From positions 1 to 64,000 of the forward strand of contig CAJNDS010002578.1 of NCBI GenBank assembly GCA_905221605.1: 64,000 bases of DNA, in the 5' to 3' direction. A program made the position numbers and the translations under genes. Every line of letters starts with the position of its first letter. The first letter of the stretch is position 1. Below the pieces are notes generated by a model, which saw only the letters and a list, made by a program, of their open reading frames with translations, was not told the origin of the DNA and did not search any database. This DNA is from Symbiodinium natans. Lineage: Eukaryota; Sar; Dinophyceae; Suessiales; Symbiodiniaceae. Below, in pieces: positions 43,211 to 54,189 of this stretch.

Positions 43211-44578
43211 TTGTGCAAAAAGGCAAGCACTGAAACAACAATCAAATGTTTTGTTCACCACAACATTTTGATGTTGTTTCCTTTGAACAATAAAGCTCTA
43301 TCTTCTCCAGGCATTCGAAGAACGATACGCGTTTACCCCCACCCCCACCTCCACCTGTTTGTACGCAATGCAAGCACGTGGCGTGACGCATCGGGATGCG
43401 CATCGTGCTCGCGGCCAGTACGTGGGACGCCGTCGGTACACTCAGCTGTCCCGACAGTCGGGAAACGGAGCATACGCTCGGTGGTAGGCGGCCCCGATGC
43501 GGGCAACACATGCCGCCTGGCAGTTCTAAACTGCAATCGTTTATGGTCGCTTTCAGGTAGGCTCCATGATGCATTTCACGGCTTTGTGTCGTTTCTAGAC
43601 TCGCTGAACTGCGTAGCTGCACTCCTGCAAGAAACATGTACCCCGGTTGACGCGATATTGCCTGATGACCAGCCATTTTTTTTTGAGGGCATGGCGGGCA
43701 CTAGGGGTCGTGATGTGGGGTACTTACAGCGGGCTGAACCGCTAAAACACCTGCATGTCATCCCATCAGTGCCTGATCAGTCTGATATCGCATGGAGGTT
43801 TCTGCACTGCCAGGAAGGTTCATGGAGTGTGGCAGTTGCCTCATTTTATGCCCCGCATGTTGGTTGTCCTGACATTGACCGCCTGCAGTTTTGGCAAAGG
43901 TTGTATGTTTCAATTCAAATGGTGACGCATGAATTTCCAGAGGTTCCATTGTTAATTGCCGGCGATAGTAATGTTTGGTTCCCGGGTTTGGTGAACGGAC
44001 GCCCGCCTCGGCCTGCCGATAGGCTCTGTGTGGAATTCATCCGGTCCATCTTGCATACCTTTGGCATGGTTATCTGTAACCCCGTTGACGTGCCCACTCA
44101 TAGGCGTGGAGCAGCTCTTGACCTCGTTATTGCGGGTCCAGATCTTGTTCAATCCGTTGAGGTTCATGACGGGGCCAGTTGTCATTGTGTTGATCGACGG
44201 CGCTGTTGCCCACAGGTAGGAAGCGATCACTTTGCGCTGACCGCGACTCTACGATGCAATGTAAAGTCAACTGTTTCGCCGCTCCGGAGAACTTTGCAAG
44301 TTCGCAGTTGGCCGGAGTTGTTGCAATCACAGTACCATAAAATCCAACATTGGGTTCAATTGGTAAATGAATCTGGGCAGGCTGTTTCGCGGGCAGACGC
44401 GCGACAACAGCTTGATAGTCTGTATGCTTCACTTTTGGACATTCTTTGGAACGGTGAGGCAAATTTGTACAAGCAACGCACAGATGCCCCCCAAGCGGCA
44501 GCAGCCGGATTGGTGGGACGATGTGTGCATGGACAAACTTTTGGCTCGCAATGCAGCATGGCGCGAGCGCAGGCGTAA
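43211..44578 (+). pseudogene. LINE 6 AP-endonuclease domain
   Basis: Plus-strand ORF whose first ~95 codons are nondescript. From about 43500 it gives LAVLNCNRLWSLSGRLHDAF (N), CVAALLQETCTPVD (E), GSWSVAVASFYAPHVGCPD, PLLIAGDSNVWFPG (D-N; SNVW instead of FNAH), THRRGAALDLVIAGPD and QVGSDHFALTATL (SDH). All catalytic positions of the exonuclease-endonuclease-phosphatase fold are kept. It nicks target DNA for LINE integration. The sense leaves this frame at the C6 run at 44486-44491, where one base is gained or lost. Confidence 0.78.
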
Positions 44579-46278
44579 TCCGAACCCAGATACTGTCGCA
44601 GCTTTTCGCAGGACTCGAAATGAGTTTCATCGAACTGTTCAAAAAGCGAAACAGAAGTACTGGTCATGTTGGTTAAATTACATTGAGAAATGCCAGTCGG
44701 GTTGGCCCCCGCAGTGCTGCCAGAGCTGTTCGCCGACGATTCCGTCGAAACAAAGCTCGAATTGCATCACACTTGTGCCCTGACCCGTCTGCGTCACTTG
44801 AGGAACAAAATGTGTGTCTAGATGAGTGGCGAAATCACTTTATCCATGCTGGTTCTCAAGGGGTTAGCGCTTTCAACCATCGGCACTTCGCACGCGCCCA
44901 GCGCCGCATCAAGCGAATTCGCGAGCAACAGCCCGTGCACATCAATAGTGGGCAGTCCTTCAGTTTGCCTGAGCTTGAGCAAGCACTGCGCCACTGTGCA
45001 GCGAATAAAGCCCCAGGAGTGGATAACATTCCATATGAAGCATTTTGCGTTAACTTGCCTTGGTGGCGGGATGCCATACTGCAATTTCTTGACTTGTGTC
45101 GAAAACTTTGCTGCGTCCCATCCATGTGGAAGCATGGAATTGTTGTTCCGTTGCCTAAAGCTGCAGCTGCCGCTGATCGAGACAATTATCGTCCCATCAC
45201 GTTGACATGTTGCTTTGCAAAAATCTTGGAGCGATTGATTTTAAATAGGATCCACCCGGATGTGGACTCTCAGTTCGATGAATGTCAGGCAGGTTTTCGT
45301 TTCGGTTCTGATCTGCAGGTATATGCCTTGCTTGAAACACTTCATGTTCGCCGAGATTCCACTACGTTTTGTGCGTTCCTTGACATACGCAAAGCGTTTG
45401 ACGTTGCGTGGAAGGATGGGGCACTGCTGCGTTTGCACCGTGCCGGCATTCAAGATGGGTTATGGCATTTGATTGACGATGTAATTTCGGATCGCACGGC
45501 AGCCGCACGGATCCACTCAACTTTGTCAGATAATTGGGAAGTTGAACATGGAATTGGTCTAGGTGCAGTCTTAAGTGGTTTCCTGTTTAGTCTTTTGATA
45601 AACAGTTTGGCCGCGGCCATCAAACGTGCTTGCCATGGAGCAAATTGCACTGCAGACGGCGCTGGCAATGACTTGACAGTCCAAGTTCTGCTTTACGCCG
45701 ATGACGTCGTAATCTTAACTAGTTGCCCTCATGATTTACAGCGAGCGTTGAATGCAGCTGACGCATGGGCAAAGTCATGGCGCTTCAATTTCGCTGTTGG
45801 TGCCAACAAGACTGCCGTCATGCGTTTCGGTCCCAGTCATCGGCGTGACGCCAGGATGCAGTTCTACCTTGGTAATCAAATTGTCCCAAGGGTAAAAACT
45901 TACACTTAATTGAGGGTTGTTTTGCAACAAAATCTGAGTTGGAAGAAGCATGCAGACCAGCTATTAGCTCGTGGCGAAAGCCGACTTGCAGCGTGTATTT
46001 CTTGGACATCAGCTTCATCGGAACATTTGCCCGTTTCCTTTACTGAACGCATTTTCCAAACTTACGTTGCCCCATCAGCTTGCTTTGGGTTGGAATTTAT
46101 CAATACCGCCACGCAGCTGCGACGCATCGATGTCCGCATGGTTCAATGGGGCAAACGGCTGCTCACTTGGCCTCGTGGGGCCCCATCTGCAGCTGTTCGG
46201 CAGTCTAAGCCGGATATGGCAACATCATCCGATGCGGGCAAGACCGTGAAGGCTCGGGCTGCATGCGGTCCAGCTTGA
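44486..46278 (+). pseudogene. LINE 6 reverse transcriptase, one nonsense codon and frameshifts
   Basis: After the C6 run: RQQPDWWDDVCMDKLLARNA, AFRRTRNEFHRTVQKAKQKY, then a second frameshift near 44670 into SAARAVRRRFRRNKARIASH. RT motifs: NKAPGVDNIPYEAF, DNYRPITLTCCFAKILERLI, DECQAGFR, motif A CAFLDIRKAFDVAWKDGALL, motif B HGIGLGAVLSGFLFSLLINS and motif C VLLYADDVVILTS near 45690. At 45907-45909 a TAA interrupts KTYT*LRVVLQQNLSWKKHA where a tyrosine codon is expected; the frame then continues in phase to 46278 with LLARGESRLAACISWTSASS, FTERIFQTYVAPSACFGLEF. This RT differs from the FxDD type of LINEs 3-5 and belongs with AP-endonuclease LINEs. Confidence 0.82.
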
Positions 46279-46673
46279 AATCAGCAGGTTCGTCGGTTCG
46301 TTATGTTGGAGGTACATGTGCGTGGCTTCTGGTTGACTGCTGCGCGGCTCCATGCGGCTCCCGGGCGTCTGGGCTCGCGACGCTCCTTTGGAAACTTCGT
46401 CTCCTATAGCTTTATAGGCCTGCAATGCTTTGTTTGTGTTGGTTATGAGAGGTGTCGGTGATGGGGCTGACATGCGTACGTCATCTAAGGGATTATGCCT
46501 CTGAGCATCCTTTCATCACCATTCCTACAAAAGAAGAAGCCCTCAAGCCACCCAGCTCCATGAACAACCTGGGCTCAGGACTAGGCAACCAGAAGATGGG
46601 TTCGGATGAAAATTAGGGAAACGGGCTACACCCTAAGGAAAGCCCTGAAGAGTACCCTGAAGCACATCTCGAT
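46279..46673. other. No gene seen between LINE fragments
   Basis: Presumably the 3' part of LINE 6 and flanking DNA. No poly(A), repeat or domain is evident. Confidence 0.3.
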
Positions 46674-47051
46674 TTGTGCCCCATCTTGAGCCAACGTCGA
46701 ATTGGCATAATTTATGGTCGCGCCTGGTACCCCGAGCTCGATCGGAGCCGACGCTGTCGCCTCGTCGTTGGTGGGCTCGAGGTGGGAGGACGCTGGGCCG
46801 AGGAGGCTGCCGCCTTTGTCCGCGGCCGGCCCCTGCCGCTGTCCGCATCACCGCTCAAGCCGCATGGGTTTTTCCGATGGAGTGGCCTAATCTCCGTTGC
46901 GGCGCAGCGTGCGCTCGCTGCCACCTTTTTGGAGCTCCCCGTCCAGTCGGAGCTGGGTGCTGCCGGCCCGCCCCCAGCACTGCACGAGCTCCTCGCCGAC
47001 GCTCGCTGGCAGGAGGCTCCTCAACCCAACCGCCTCCCTGCCCATGCTTAG
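46674..47051 (+). pseudogene. LINE 7a C-terminal domain fragment (YPEL...LEVGGRW)
   Basis: The plus frame begins inside the domain: GIIYGRAWYPELDRSRRCRL, VVGGLEVGGRWAEEAAAFVR, then RWSGLISVAAQRALAATFLE, LPVQSELG. It matches the last two thirds of the C-terminal domain of LINEs 4 and 5. It ends tail-to-tail with an RT fragment on the opposite strand. Confidence 0.6.
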
Positions 47052-47109
47052 AGCGTGACCCGCCACCGTAGTTTGCAGCTGGCACAGTGACCTGACCCTC
47101 CTTGTGACT

Positions 47110-47481
47110 TGCAGTTTCAAAAAGGTGCGAAAGAAAAAAAAAAAACAAAAGGTCGTCCAGAAACGCGGCGAGCCGTTCGTCAGGCTGTCGTGCTGGCCAA
47201 ACGCACAAAGGCCCGGCGCTAACGGGTCCCCCTGTTTGATTCCCTGCTCCTGCGGCATCTCATGCAGCAGCGCCTTCCGCATCCCACCACAAATGGGCGG
47301 AAGTGCGCGCGTACATGGCCCGGACGAAAGGCAGCTGGGCCGGGACTGTGGCTTGTTCAGGATAGCGCCAACTTCGCCCGGCAACAGCTCGCCTGAAACT
47401 GCTGCTGTTTTTCCTGTCAGGGCAGTGGCGCGCCCGTGCTTGACAATGCGCCACGACTTGCGGAGGCCCCCAGCATTGCAC
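47110..47481 (-). pseudogene. LINE 7b RT fragment, motifs A-C region
   Basis: Minus frames read LPFVRAMYARTSAHLWWDAE, LLHEMPQEQGIKQGDPLAPG, LCAFGQHDSLT and ERLAAFLDDL with a frameshift between. They correspond to FVRAMYARTS...QGDPLAPGLYALGQ...FLDDL of LINE 3. Right after FLDDL comes an A12-14 run on the plus strand (about 47135-47148) and the sense stops. Oriented opposite to 46674-47051. Confidence 0.62.
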
Positions 47482-47489
47482 AGGTCCTT

Positions 47490-48700
47490 TGGTTTCGCTT
47501 GTTGATTTGTTTTTCAGGCAAGCTGTTTAGGTTGGACTTCGGGCCGGCGAACAGAGTCAAACCAAACCATGCCCGGCGCTCGTTGCTCACATCAGGCTTC
47601 CGTCACAGGAAACAACAGTAGGTGTGACATTTCCGCAACTTGCGCGGAAAATGTCCGGGCGGCATGTCTGAGCCAGTGGCGGTTCTCGTTCAAAACGACA
47701 CCACGCGTTCCAAGAGGCGCAGGCAAAATATAGGACCCACTTGTCAGGGCTTCAGCCGCACCATTGACCATTGACGTGCCAGGAAAAGACAGGGCCTTGT
47801 TAGCAACGAAGATTAAGTTGGCAGCTGTTGCAAAGCGTGGATGGCGGGGCCGTGTCCTGGTGTGGAAGTGTATCCCAAACGGCGGCATAATGCGCCGGGC
47901 GCGTGGGTCTACCACTTCTCGGGGTGGCACTGTGCGCCGCGAGTGGTTGGAGCGGGCCGACGCACAGCGCCAACAACAACCAAGCGCATTGCAAATCCGG
48001 TGGGGCGGGGAAGTCGCGGAGCAGTGTGCCCACGCTTGGACGAAAGCGAATACACGTCTGAGTGGATGTAGTTGCGATGCACCGCTTGAAACAGCATCCA
48101 TTTGTTCCGTGGCGGTGTCCAACTCGGGCTTCATGGGCCACCAGCCCACAGCGGGCCACCCCAGAAGATTCGTTCCAGCGTGAAACTGCACCGTGGATAG
48201 CCCGTTGTGATGCACCGCGTGTGAAACCATGCTATTCCCCCACGGGCTGGGTGGATGTGGCTGTGATGCACCGTGTGAAACAACGTTCTGACTTGGCACA
48301 AGTGACCCGAATATCTCCCAACAAAAAAGACAGCGATCTCGGTCGTCCAAATCTCGCAAGCCAATTTTGCTGTATGCGCCGCAGCGAGCACACCGACATG
48401 CGTGCAACTGAAAAAGTGGACACGACGAGCCCTGCAATGGCTGTGTGCGCATGTGAAAGGCGAGAATGCTCATTCTATATGTAATCATACCTGACAAATC
48501 CCGAGCGCCAACAGCCAGACCTTGGCCCGCGGAGTTGCCCCACACAGCGGCCGTTAGGGGGGCACTGCGCGACACACGCCGCGGCAGCGCGCCCGGGCTC
48601 AGCAGCACACCGTAAAGTCTTGCTGCAGGACCAGGAGGGCCTTGAGTTGCTGGCGCAGGCTGCCACATCCCTGGGGAGCCGAGCTGCCCGACAGGTCACG
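47490..48700. other. Unassigned region with short dispersed repeats
   Basis: A minus-strand frame is open from 48668 to 47592 (358 codons) and contains ACRCARCGAYSKIGLRDLDD, RDRCLFCWEIF (CxC/CxxC...CxxC), but no family is recognised. The plus strand holds three related copies of GATGCACCG...TGAAAC near 48075, 48210 and 48265, two within a ~40-bp similar block (GTGGATGT...GATGCACCG). At 48485-48496 TCATACCTGACA equals the last 12 nt but one of repeat A of the YR retrotransposon. Confidence 0.35.
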
Positions 48701-48732
48701 CGGCCTCGCTCTGGCATTGTTTGGTCACGCGC

Positions 48733-48760
48733 ACACACACGCGCGCGCGCGCGCGCTCTC
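48733..48760. repeat. (CA)n/(CG)n dinucleotide tract
   Basis: CACACACACGCGCGCGCGCG-type alternating purine-pyrimidine run of about 28 bp with Z-DNA potential. Confidence 0.8.
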
Positions 48761-50363
48761 GCCAAGCAGCCGGGCCCAGCATCCGACGCCGGCTGTGGTC
48801 GTCTCTTCGGATGGCAGACGACTCTCCAGGAAGTTGCCCTGAGCCTGCTCCCCCTTTGTCCGTTCTTGTTTTAATGGGCACCTGTCCACAAGATGACGCA
48901 CCGGAGGTCAGGATGGTGGCGGCCAGCCTTAGGGCGGTTAGGGGAGGTTTACAAGTCATCCAAACACTTCTTCTCGGTGGTGCGACCACGATATGACAAA
49001 TGCAACAACACGGATGATCTCCAGGGCCAACAAAGCAGTGAAACGAGGTCGTGGTCCGCGTACAAGGACACCTTCGACACCTTCATCGTTGAGGACATGG
49101 ATACCAGATTCCAGCAACAGGACATCGAGGAGGGACTCGTTGACGAAGACACCCCCTGGCAGTTGCACGGACGGCATTCTAGTCGACAAGCTCAACGCGC
49201 AGGTGTGCAGGGCACAGCTGATTGGCAGATGGGGTTCGGAGCCATCAAACGATACGCGCGGGGAAGCCCCTCTCACACAGTGCTCCATGCAGAAATCGTC
49301 TCTGAACCTTGTGCTCCTTAGACGCAGTGACGTAGTGCCTACCATGTCGGCTCCATTCGGCTCCTCACAGCACGGGCGGCAACCCACTCGGCTGCTGTGC
49401 TTTTGGTGACCATGTGGCGTATATTTCCTTCATCACGCAACTTTACATTTGGGCTACAGGGATGGCTCAAGCGAAAGAAGTCTTCACGTGGCGGCACACA
49501 ACCACATCAGCGAGTCTACAAGAGACCACAAGGGGCACAAGAGTGCAAACGCTGCTACAAGGCCACGGAGCACAGGTCATCGACGGAGTGCTCCCTGTAG
49601 TTCCAACGGTTTTGTGTTCAATTCTTAACTAGCATGCTCCCTTTCCAAACAGTCGTCTGTCACCGCTACGGCTAGGAAAGCAGACCGGGTTTTGACTTTC
49701 TAGCCCGTTACAGCTACGGCGAGGACGTGAGTACAGGATCCGAGACGGCACACGTCATGCCAAACAAATACCCTTACACACCTAGCTGCCGCTTCTGCTG
49801 ATCGCCGCGCCGCACCGCGGCAAAACCCACAACGCGTCATTGCACCGATCCGTCATTAATAATTCACGCAAACAAACAATCCGAAAGAAACACACACACA
49901 CACACAACCGCTCTTTTCGCGCGAGGGCAGCTCAAAAACAATACACGCGCAAGGGTATCCGGTCCTTTAATTTCCTGCTGCAGCAGACTCCGAGTAGTCA
50001 CAGTAATCGAGCATGGCCACATGCCATTCCAATCCCTTGCTTACTGTCGTTCTGTGCTTGTATAGATGCTTAGATGCTTCGAGAAGCTTGAGCCAAATAT
50101 TTCCAGGACGCCTCCCCCCGCAATGAAAAGACACTACTGCACCGCAGCACGCCGCAGTGCCGCCGCGGTGCCGCCGCAGCACCCGTTCTTTACTGTATTC
50201 ATCTGTAATTCTGTGTAATCTGTCTCCTTGTTGCTGCTGACTCAAAGGTCGATGCTCACACTCAAATATCACAGGATGCTCATGCAGAGCTACAGAGAGT
50301 TCTGCATTTTGCGCCTGAACACCTATATTGGTGGCTTTGATCCGATCATATTATGCAAACATC
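48761..50363. other. No gene assigned
   Basis: Several overlapping frames on both strands (for example 48993-49409 plus, rich in Thr/Ser/Arg), none with a recognisable domain. A short CA tract sits near 49890. Confidence 0.35.
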
Positions 50364-51407
50364 TCAGATCCAGGAATGTGCACGAATTCCCTTCTGCCTC
50401 AGTCTGGTGAAGATGTCGTAGCTGTACTGGAATGTTCCGTTGACACCTGACCGCGTACCCCACCACTTGAACATGAGCGGAGACCAAACGTGGTGTTCAA
50501 AGAAAAACTCACTGACATGGCCAGGGTTTTCGATGAGCTGGTGGACGATGGGCATTTCCACCGACGGTGTATCTACGTCCAGCTTGAATACGCAAAAATC
50601 TTGCGCACGGCATTTCTTGTGGATCTGAGTCATTGGATTATGCTCTGCCCCAAGACCAGTTACGATGCCCACTGCATTGTATCGAGTCAGCTTTGGCTTA
50701 TAGCGATTCGTGATGTGTTCTGGGACGTTGGCCCAATAATCAGCCTCTGAAATGTTCTTCACCTCCCACACATAGATCTCATCCAGCGGCAAACCCCTGT
50801 CCTCATATGTCTGCGCAAACCATTGCATCACTGGCGCGAAAGTCGTCCCACCCGCATCGAAGAAGAGTCGCCTAGTGCCTGGCTGCGGTGGGTAGTCGGA
50901 GCTGTCGGCCATGACCAACCAGTCTCTGGTTCCCAGATGTATGTTCGTATCAGGACTATCAAAATCACAAAGGAATCGTGGATCTCGAAGTACCCCCGCC
51001 AATGGCTCGAGCACTTGTGGTCTGAACCCTTCCCTGCACAGTGTGGAAAACATAGTACTCTGCGGACTGCGAGCTCTGCCTTCTCGGATGGGTCTTCGCC
51101 AACTGTCTTCGTAGTTCCAAGGCTTCAGAGTCTCGCACAAAATGGTGCGATTAGCAGTCAAGACATCTGCATTGCGGTAGAAAAGCTTCTCGATGCTGCT
51201 GCTCTCATACCATGAACGAGTACACCATCTTCCTGGAGGCACTGAATTTGCATCAGCGCCGTCCGCACTAGCAAGATTCTGAGGTCTCAGATGTTCACAC
51301 AAGTTCTGTGAAGCTATGGCGGCTTGGAAATACCATATTGCAGCCAACACCATCACAGAAAAGAGTGCACACCTCCAGGAACGCTTGCATGGGGCCACCA
51401 ACTCCAT
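50364..51407 (-). CDS. Uncharacterised type II membrane protein (about 347 aa)
   Basis: I start at ATG 51407 because it directly precedes an N-terminal signal-anchor: MELVAPCKRSWRCALFSVMV, LAAIWYFQAAIASQ. The frame is open further upstream, but that part is featureless. The predicted lumenal or extracellular domain contains RTILCETLKPWNYEDSW, CREGFRPQVLEPLAGVLRDP, RLFFDAGGTTFAPVMQWFAQ, DEIYVWEVKNISEADYW, DFCVFKLDVDTPSVEMPIVH, SEFFFEHHVWSPLMFKWWGT, and ends YDIFTRLRQKGIRAHSWI. The FDAGG...VWE...KLDVDTPSVE order loosely recalls FkbM-like SAM-dependent methyltransferases, but the match is weak. Similar secreted-type proteins are, to my knowledge, common in dinoflagellates and other algae. It is intronless and intact, with cysteines and a possible N-glycosylation site (NRTI), so it may be a functional gene or a young retrocopy. 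Confidence 0.68.
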   Translation of the reverse strand: MELVAPCKRSWRCALFSVMVLAAIWYFQAAIASQNLCEHLRPQNLASADGADANSVPPGRWCTRSWYESSSIEKLFYRNADVLTANRTILCETLKPWNYEDSWRRPIREGRARSPQSTMFSTLCREGFRPQVLEPLAGVLRDPRFLCDFDSPDTNIHLGTRDWLVMADSSDYPPQPGTRRLFFDAGGTTFAPVMQWFAQTYEDRGLPLDEIYVWEVKNISEADYWANVPEHITNRYKPKLTRYNAVGIVTGLGAEHNPMTQIHKKCRAQDFCVFKLDVDTPSVEMPIVHQLIENPGHVSEFFFEHHVWSPLMFKWWGTRSGVNGTFQYSYDIFTRLRQKGIRAHSWI

Positions 51408-51779
51408 CGGCACGCCCAAGGGTGCAACTGCAGTACCAGTTGATCGACACTCAAAAACAACGTGTGTGTGTGTGACTCTGTTACATGCATCTCGCTCATG
51501 CTGATAGATGTCTGTTCGCTGAGCTGCTCGAAAGGACATTCCAGGTGGTTTCATCTGTCGCCGCATGTCAGAAAGGTCTGCAAACATGCGCAAACATGGC
51601 ATGCCATCACACGGAACTCGTTCTTGCATCAGAAGAGTTCGTAAATACAGTTCGAAAACGAACGCGAGCCCACCGCCAACCCCGCATTTACTCTCCCCGC
51701 CAACAACCCCCTCCACCCAGATGCTCATGATTGGCAGAACCATTTGCGCAAAAAATTGCACGTACAAACTGTTCACCTT

Positions 51780-52900
51780 TGTACGGGCCTAGTGCTGCGG
51801 AGCTGCAAATCGAGGAAGAAATTTGCGACTTTGACCTTGCAGCTTGGGGGTGTAGAGTTCGAAGCAGCAGAACCCATGGAGCACCCTGTCAAAGCGACGC
51901 CCTGTGCCCGCCAGAGTTGCGCAGCCACCCGGTGGGTATGATGTGCACGCGGTCTCGCTCGGTATCAATCCAGGACCGGTCTATGGAGGGAAGGTGTTAC
52001 GGCTCCCTGGCTCACGCTGAAAGTTTGAGGAGACTGGAGACTCATTGGAGATTGTCATTTTGAGCGACTGTGGTTCTGGTTTCTGGGTGGCAGTGGCAGT
52101 GCTGGCCGGTTTGCGGGGCCAGAGGCATCGGCATCAGGTTGGGACGCAGAGAATCGCAGAGACGGCCAGAGTCTTCGAGGGGGACGCGTCCGACAGTTCA
52201 CGCGAGGGTGTGGCAAGGCCATCGCTGCAGCGAAGAACCCCCGCGCCATGCAAATGCCTCTTGGCGAGCAGCCCGGCCTTTTCTGTTTGCAGCTGTGCTT
52301 TTGCATCCCGTCTGTGCAACACAGTGTTTGTCTTTCGATGTGCACATCTTTGATAACCACGGTTTTCAGCAGCTCACTGTAAATGCTTCAGCATCTCATA
52401 CAGGGATCTGGGAGGGTGGATTGCCACTCCCGAGTCCGCACTCAATTCCATGTTTCCGGGCCTCAGTGGGCTGGGCCGCTTTGGGGTGCTGGTTAGGGGT
52501 TGGGTTCCTGCTGGCCCTGTGTGCTGTGCAACAAATCTTCACATATAAGCCACTTGCAGGCTTTTATGGACCTCCGAGTGCAAGGGAGGCCAAGCGCAGA
52601 TACGTCTATTTCACTTGCCTCAAAGGCTGCTGTCGTCGACAGTGTGTTGCAGCTAGGGTGGGTAGGTGCTAGGCGTATGGCATGGGGTCGGCACTGGATT
52701 AAGACGGGTCTTTTGCCAGGGATCTCAGCTCAGCAACAAAACCACGTGGAAAGGGAACTGTGCCTTTCACTGTTGCTTCCCCTGCCAATCTCAGCTTTCA
52801 TGCTGGGTCTCTCAGAGGTGCTGGGGGACAAGGAGCTAGACACTTTGATGCGTATGGTTCAGCTCCCGTCCTCCAAATCCCGCCAAAAAATGAATTCATA
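51780..52900. other. Upstream flank of the membrane-protein gene; no gene assigned
   Basis: Plus-strand frames between 52045 and 52925 include FMDLRVQGRPSADTSISLAS and HVERELCLSLLLPLPISAFM, which look semi-coding, but no domain is recognised. GC-rich sequence gives way to AT-rich sequence at about 52890. Confidence 0.3.
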
Positions 52901-52929
52901 TTATAAACATCATAATATGAACTAATCCG

Positions 52930-53461
52930 CCTCCTCCATTCTCAAACTTTCCACATGCTTATTCGCTTTCTTATGTCTTGCAAGATTACATTTCAGAACA
53001 TCGTAATCACAAACATCACGGCGAACCACCAAGGAATTTTACAATTTCCTTTCTTCTTTCTTCTCGTCACGATAATCTTTATTCTTTGCCATAATCTCGT
53101 CCCTGTGCCTTTCACGATAGTCTTTATTCTGTTCCATCCGTTTATCCTTATTCATTTCTCTAAACAACTTCATGTTTTCTCTACACCGCCTACACGACAT
53201 GTAACCTTCATCAAATTCCTCACCCCTCCTATTTCTCCGACAGGTAGAACAATTTTTCCTCGGCACTAGTTCATTTACACATACTCTACATATCTCCGCC
53301 TCCACTTCAAAAAACTCATCTGCTCGTCTCCGCTTACATCTCATACAAAGTCTTCTAGAACTCAGCATACCTAATAATACTACCTTCTCTTTAAGACAAA
53401 AACACGAAAAACCCTTACCAAACGACCTCACCCCCAACCCCCGACCCAACCAAACCCCCAA
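52930..53461 (-). pseudogene. Zinc-finger protein of viral type, frameshifted near its C-terminus
   Basis: Minus frame: LCMRCKRRRADEFFEVEAEI, CRVCVNELVPRKNCSTCRRN, GYMSCRRCRENMKLFREMNK (four CxxC pairs), then a charged helical repeat (NKDYRERHRDEIMAKNKDYR) ending at 53039. In the next frame VVRRDVCDYDVLKCNLARHK, KANKHV follows, a C2H2-like finger. CxxC pairs, a Lys/Arg/Glu-rich helix and a terminal RHKKxxKH finger are a layout common in small proteins of algal giant viruses and their parasites. One frameshift near 53040 splits it. Confidence 0.55.
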
Positions 53462-53527
53462 CCCGCCAACTTACCCAAACCCCTATCCAAGCGAACCCGG
53501 GCGTGAACCTTTTATAATTTTACTAAA

Positions 53528-54108
53528 CTACACAGAATTATCAACTATCATTTCATATATAGACCTCGTTGTTTCACTTAAATATTGGTAATCTAACTTG
53601 AAATCACATATACCATATATAATCGCAAGAAAGAACCTATGCACTCTCTGATAGTGGTCAAAATTGCCACATAGAGTATCATTGTAGCGCTCTTTTTTCT
53701 TTGCGTGCCATTTGTAAAAATCATGAGTGCCTAAGTTTTCATACATTTGTTTCATCTCACAATGTAATTCCAGCGTGTATTCGTTATTATCAATATAGTT
53801 TTTCAATATTCACAAGCCTTAGAATATTTTGGATATTTGTATGACCTAGTGAAGACATACATGTAATCATCCAATAGACATTTTAATTTACAGCACTTAT
53901 CACAACAATAATGATCAGAAATTAAACAATTTACAATATGTAAAGCATCACATTTGCTTAATAATATCTGCTGTTTGCTCTTAACTTCATTACACACAGT
54001 GCAATTTTTGAAATAATCGAATTTGCGTATTTCCTGATAAAACATTTATGTTTCATCTTCGCTCTCACTTTCATATTCGCTCTCAGTTTCATATTCGCTG
54101 TCGGTCAT
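53528..54108 (-). pseudogene. Virus-like gene with acidic N-terminus and cysteine cluster, broken
   Basis: From 54108: MTDSEYETESEYESESEDET, TAA, then in the same frame MFYQEIRKFDYFKNCTVCNE, SDHYCCDKCCKLKCLLDDYM to a stop at 53803. The sense continues in an overlapping frame (53806-53528) with ELHCEMKQMYENLGTHDFYK, KKERYNDTLCGNFDHYQRVH. This could be one ancestral gene with one nonsense codon and one frameshift, or two tightly overlapping genes (TATTGA overlap). The acidic tyrosine-containing repeat is reminiscent of viral proteins. Function unknown. Confidence 0.45.
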
Positions 54109-54189
54109 CTCTTGATATTATATGTCGCCTTCTCTTTAAGCCCCTTTCTCCTAAGTCCGTTGAGTTTTTATAATAAACTATTATGAAAA

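Noticed and set aside
46855-47208. Poly-Phe ORF continuing after FLDDL as part of the RT
   Set aside because: The Phe run comes from an A/T homopolymer (about 47135-47148); the RT sense ends at FLDDL.
50083-50097. CTTGAGCCAAA as another spliced-leader relict
   Set aside because: Only 11 of 15 nt match, there is no AG before it on the minus strand, and it lies past the 3' end of the nearby gene rather than at a 5' end.
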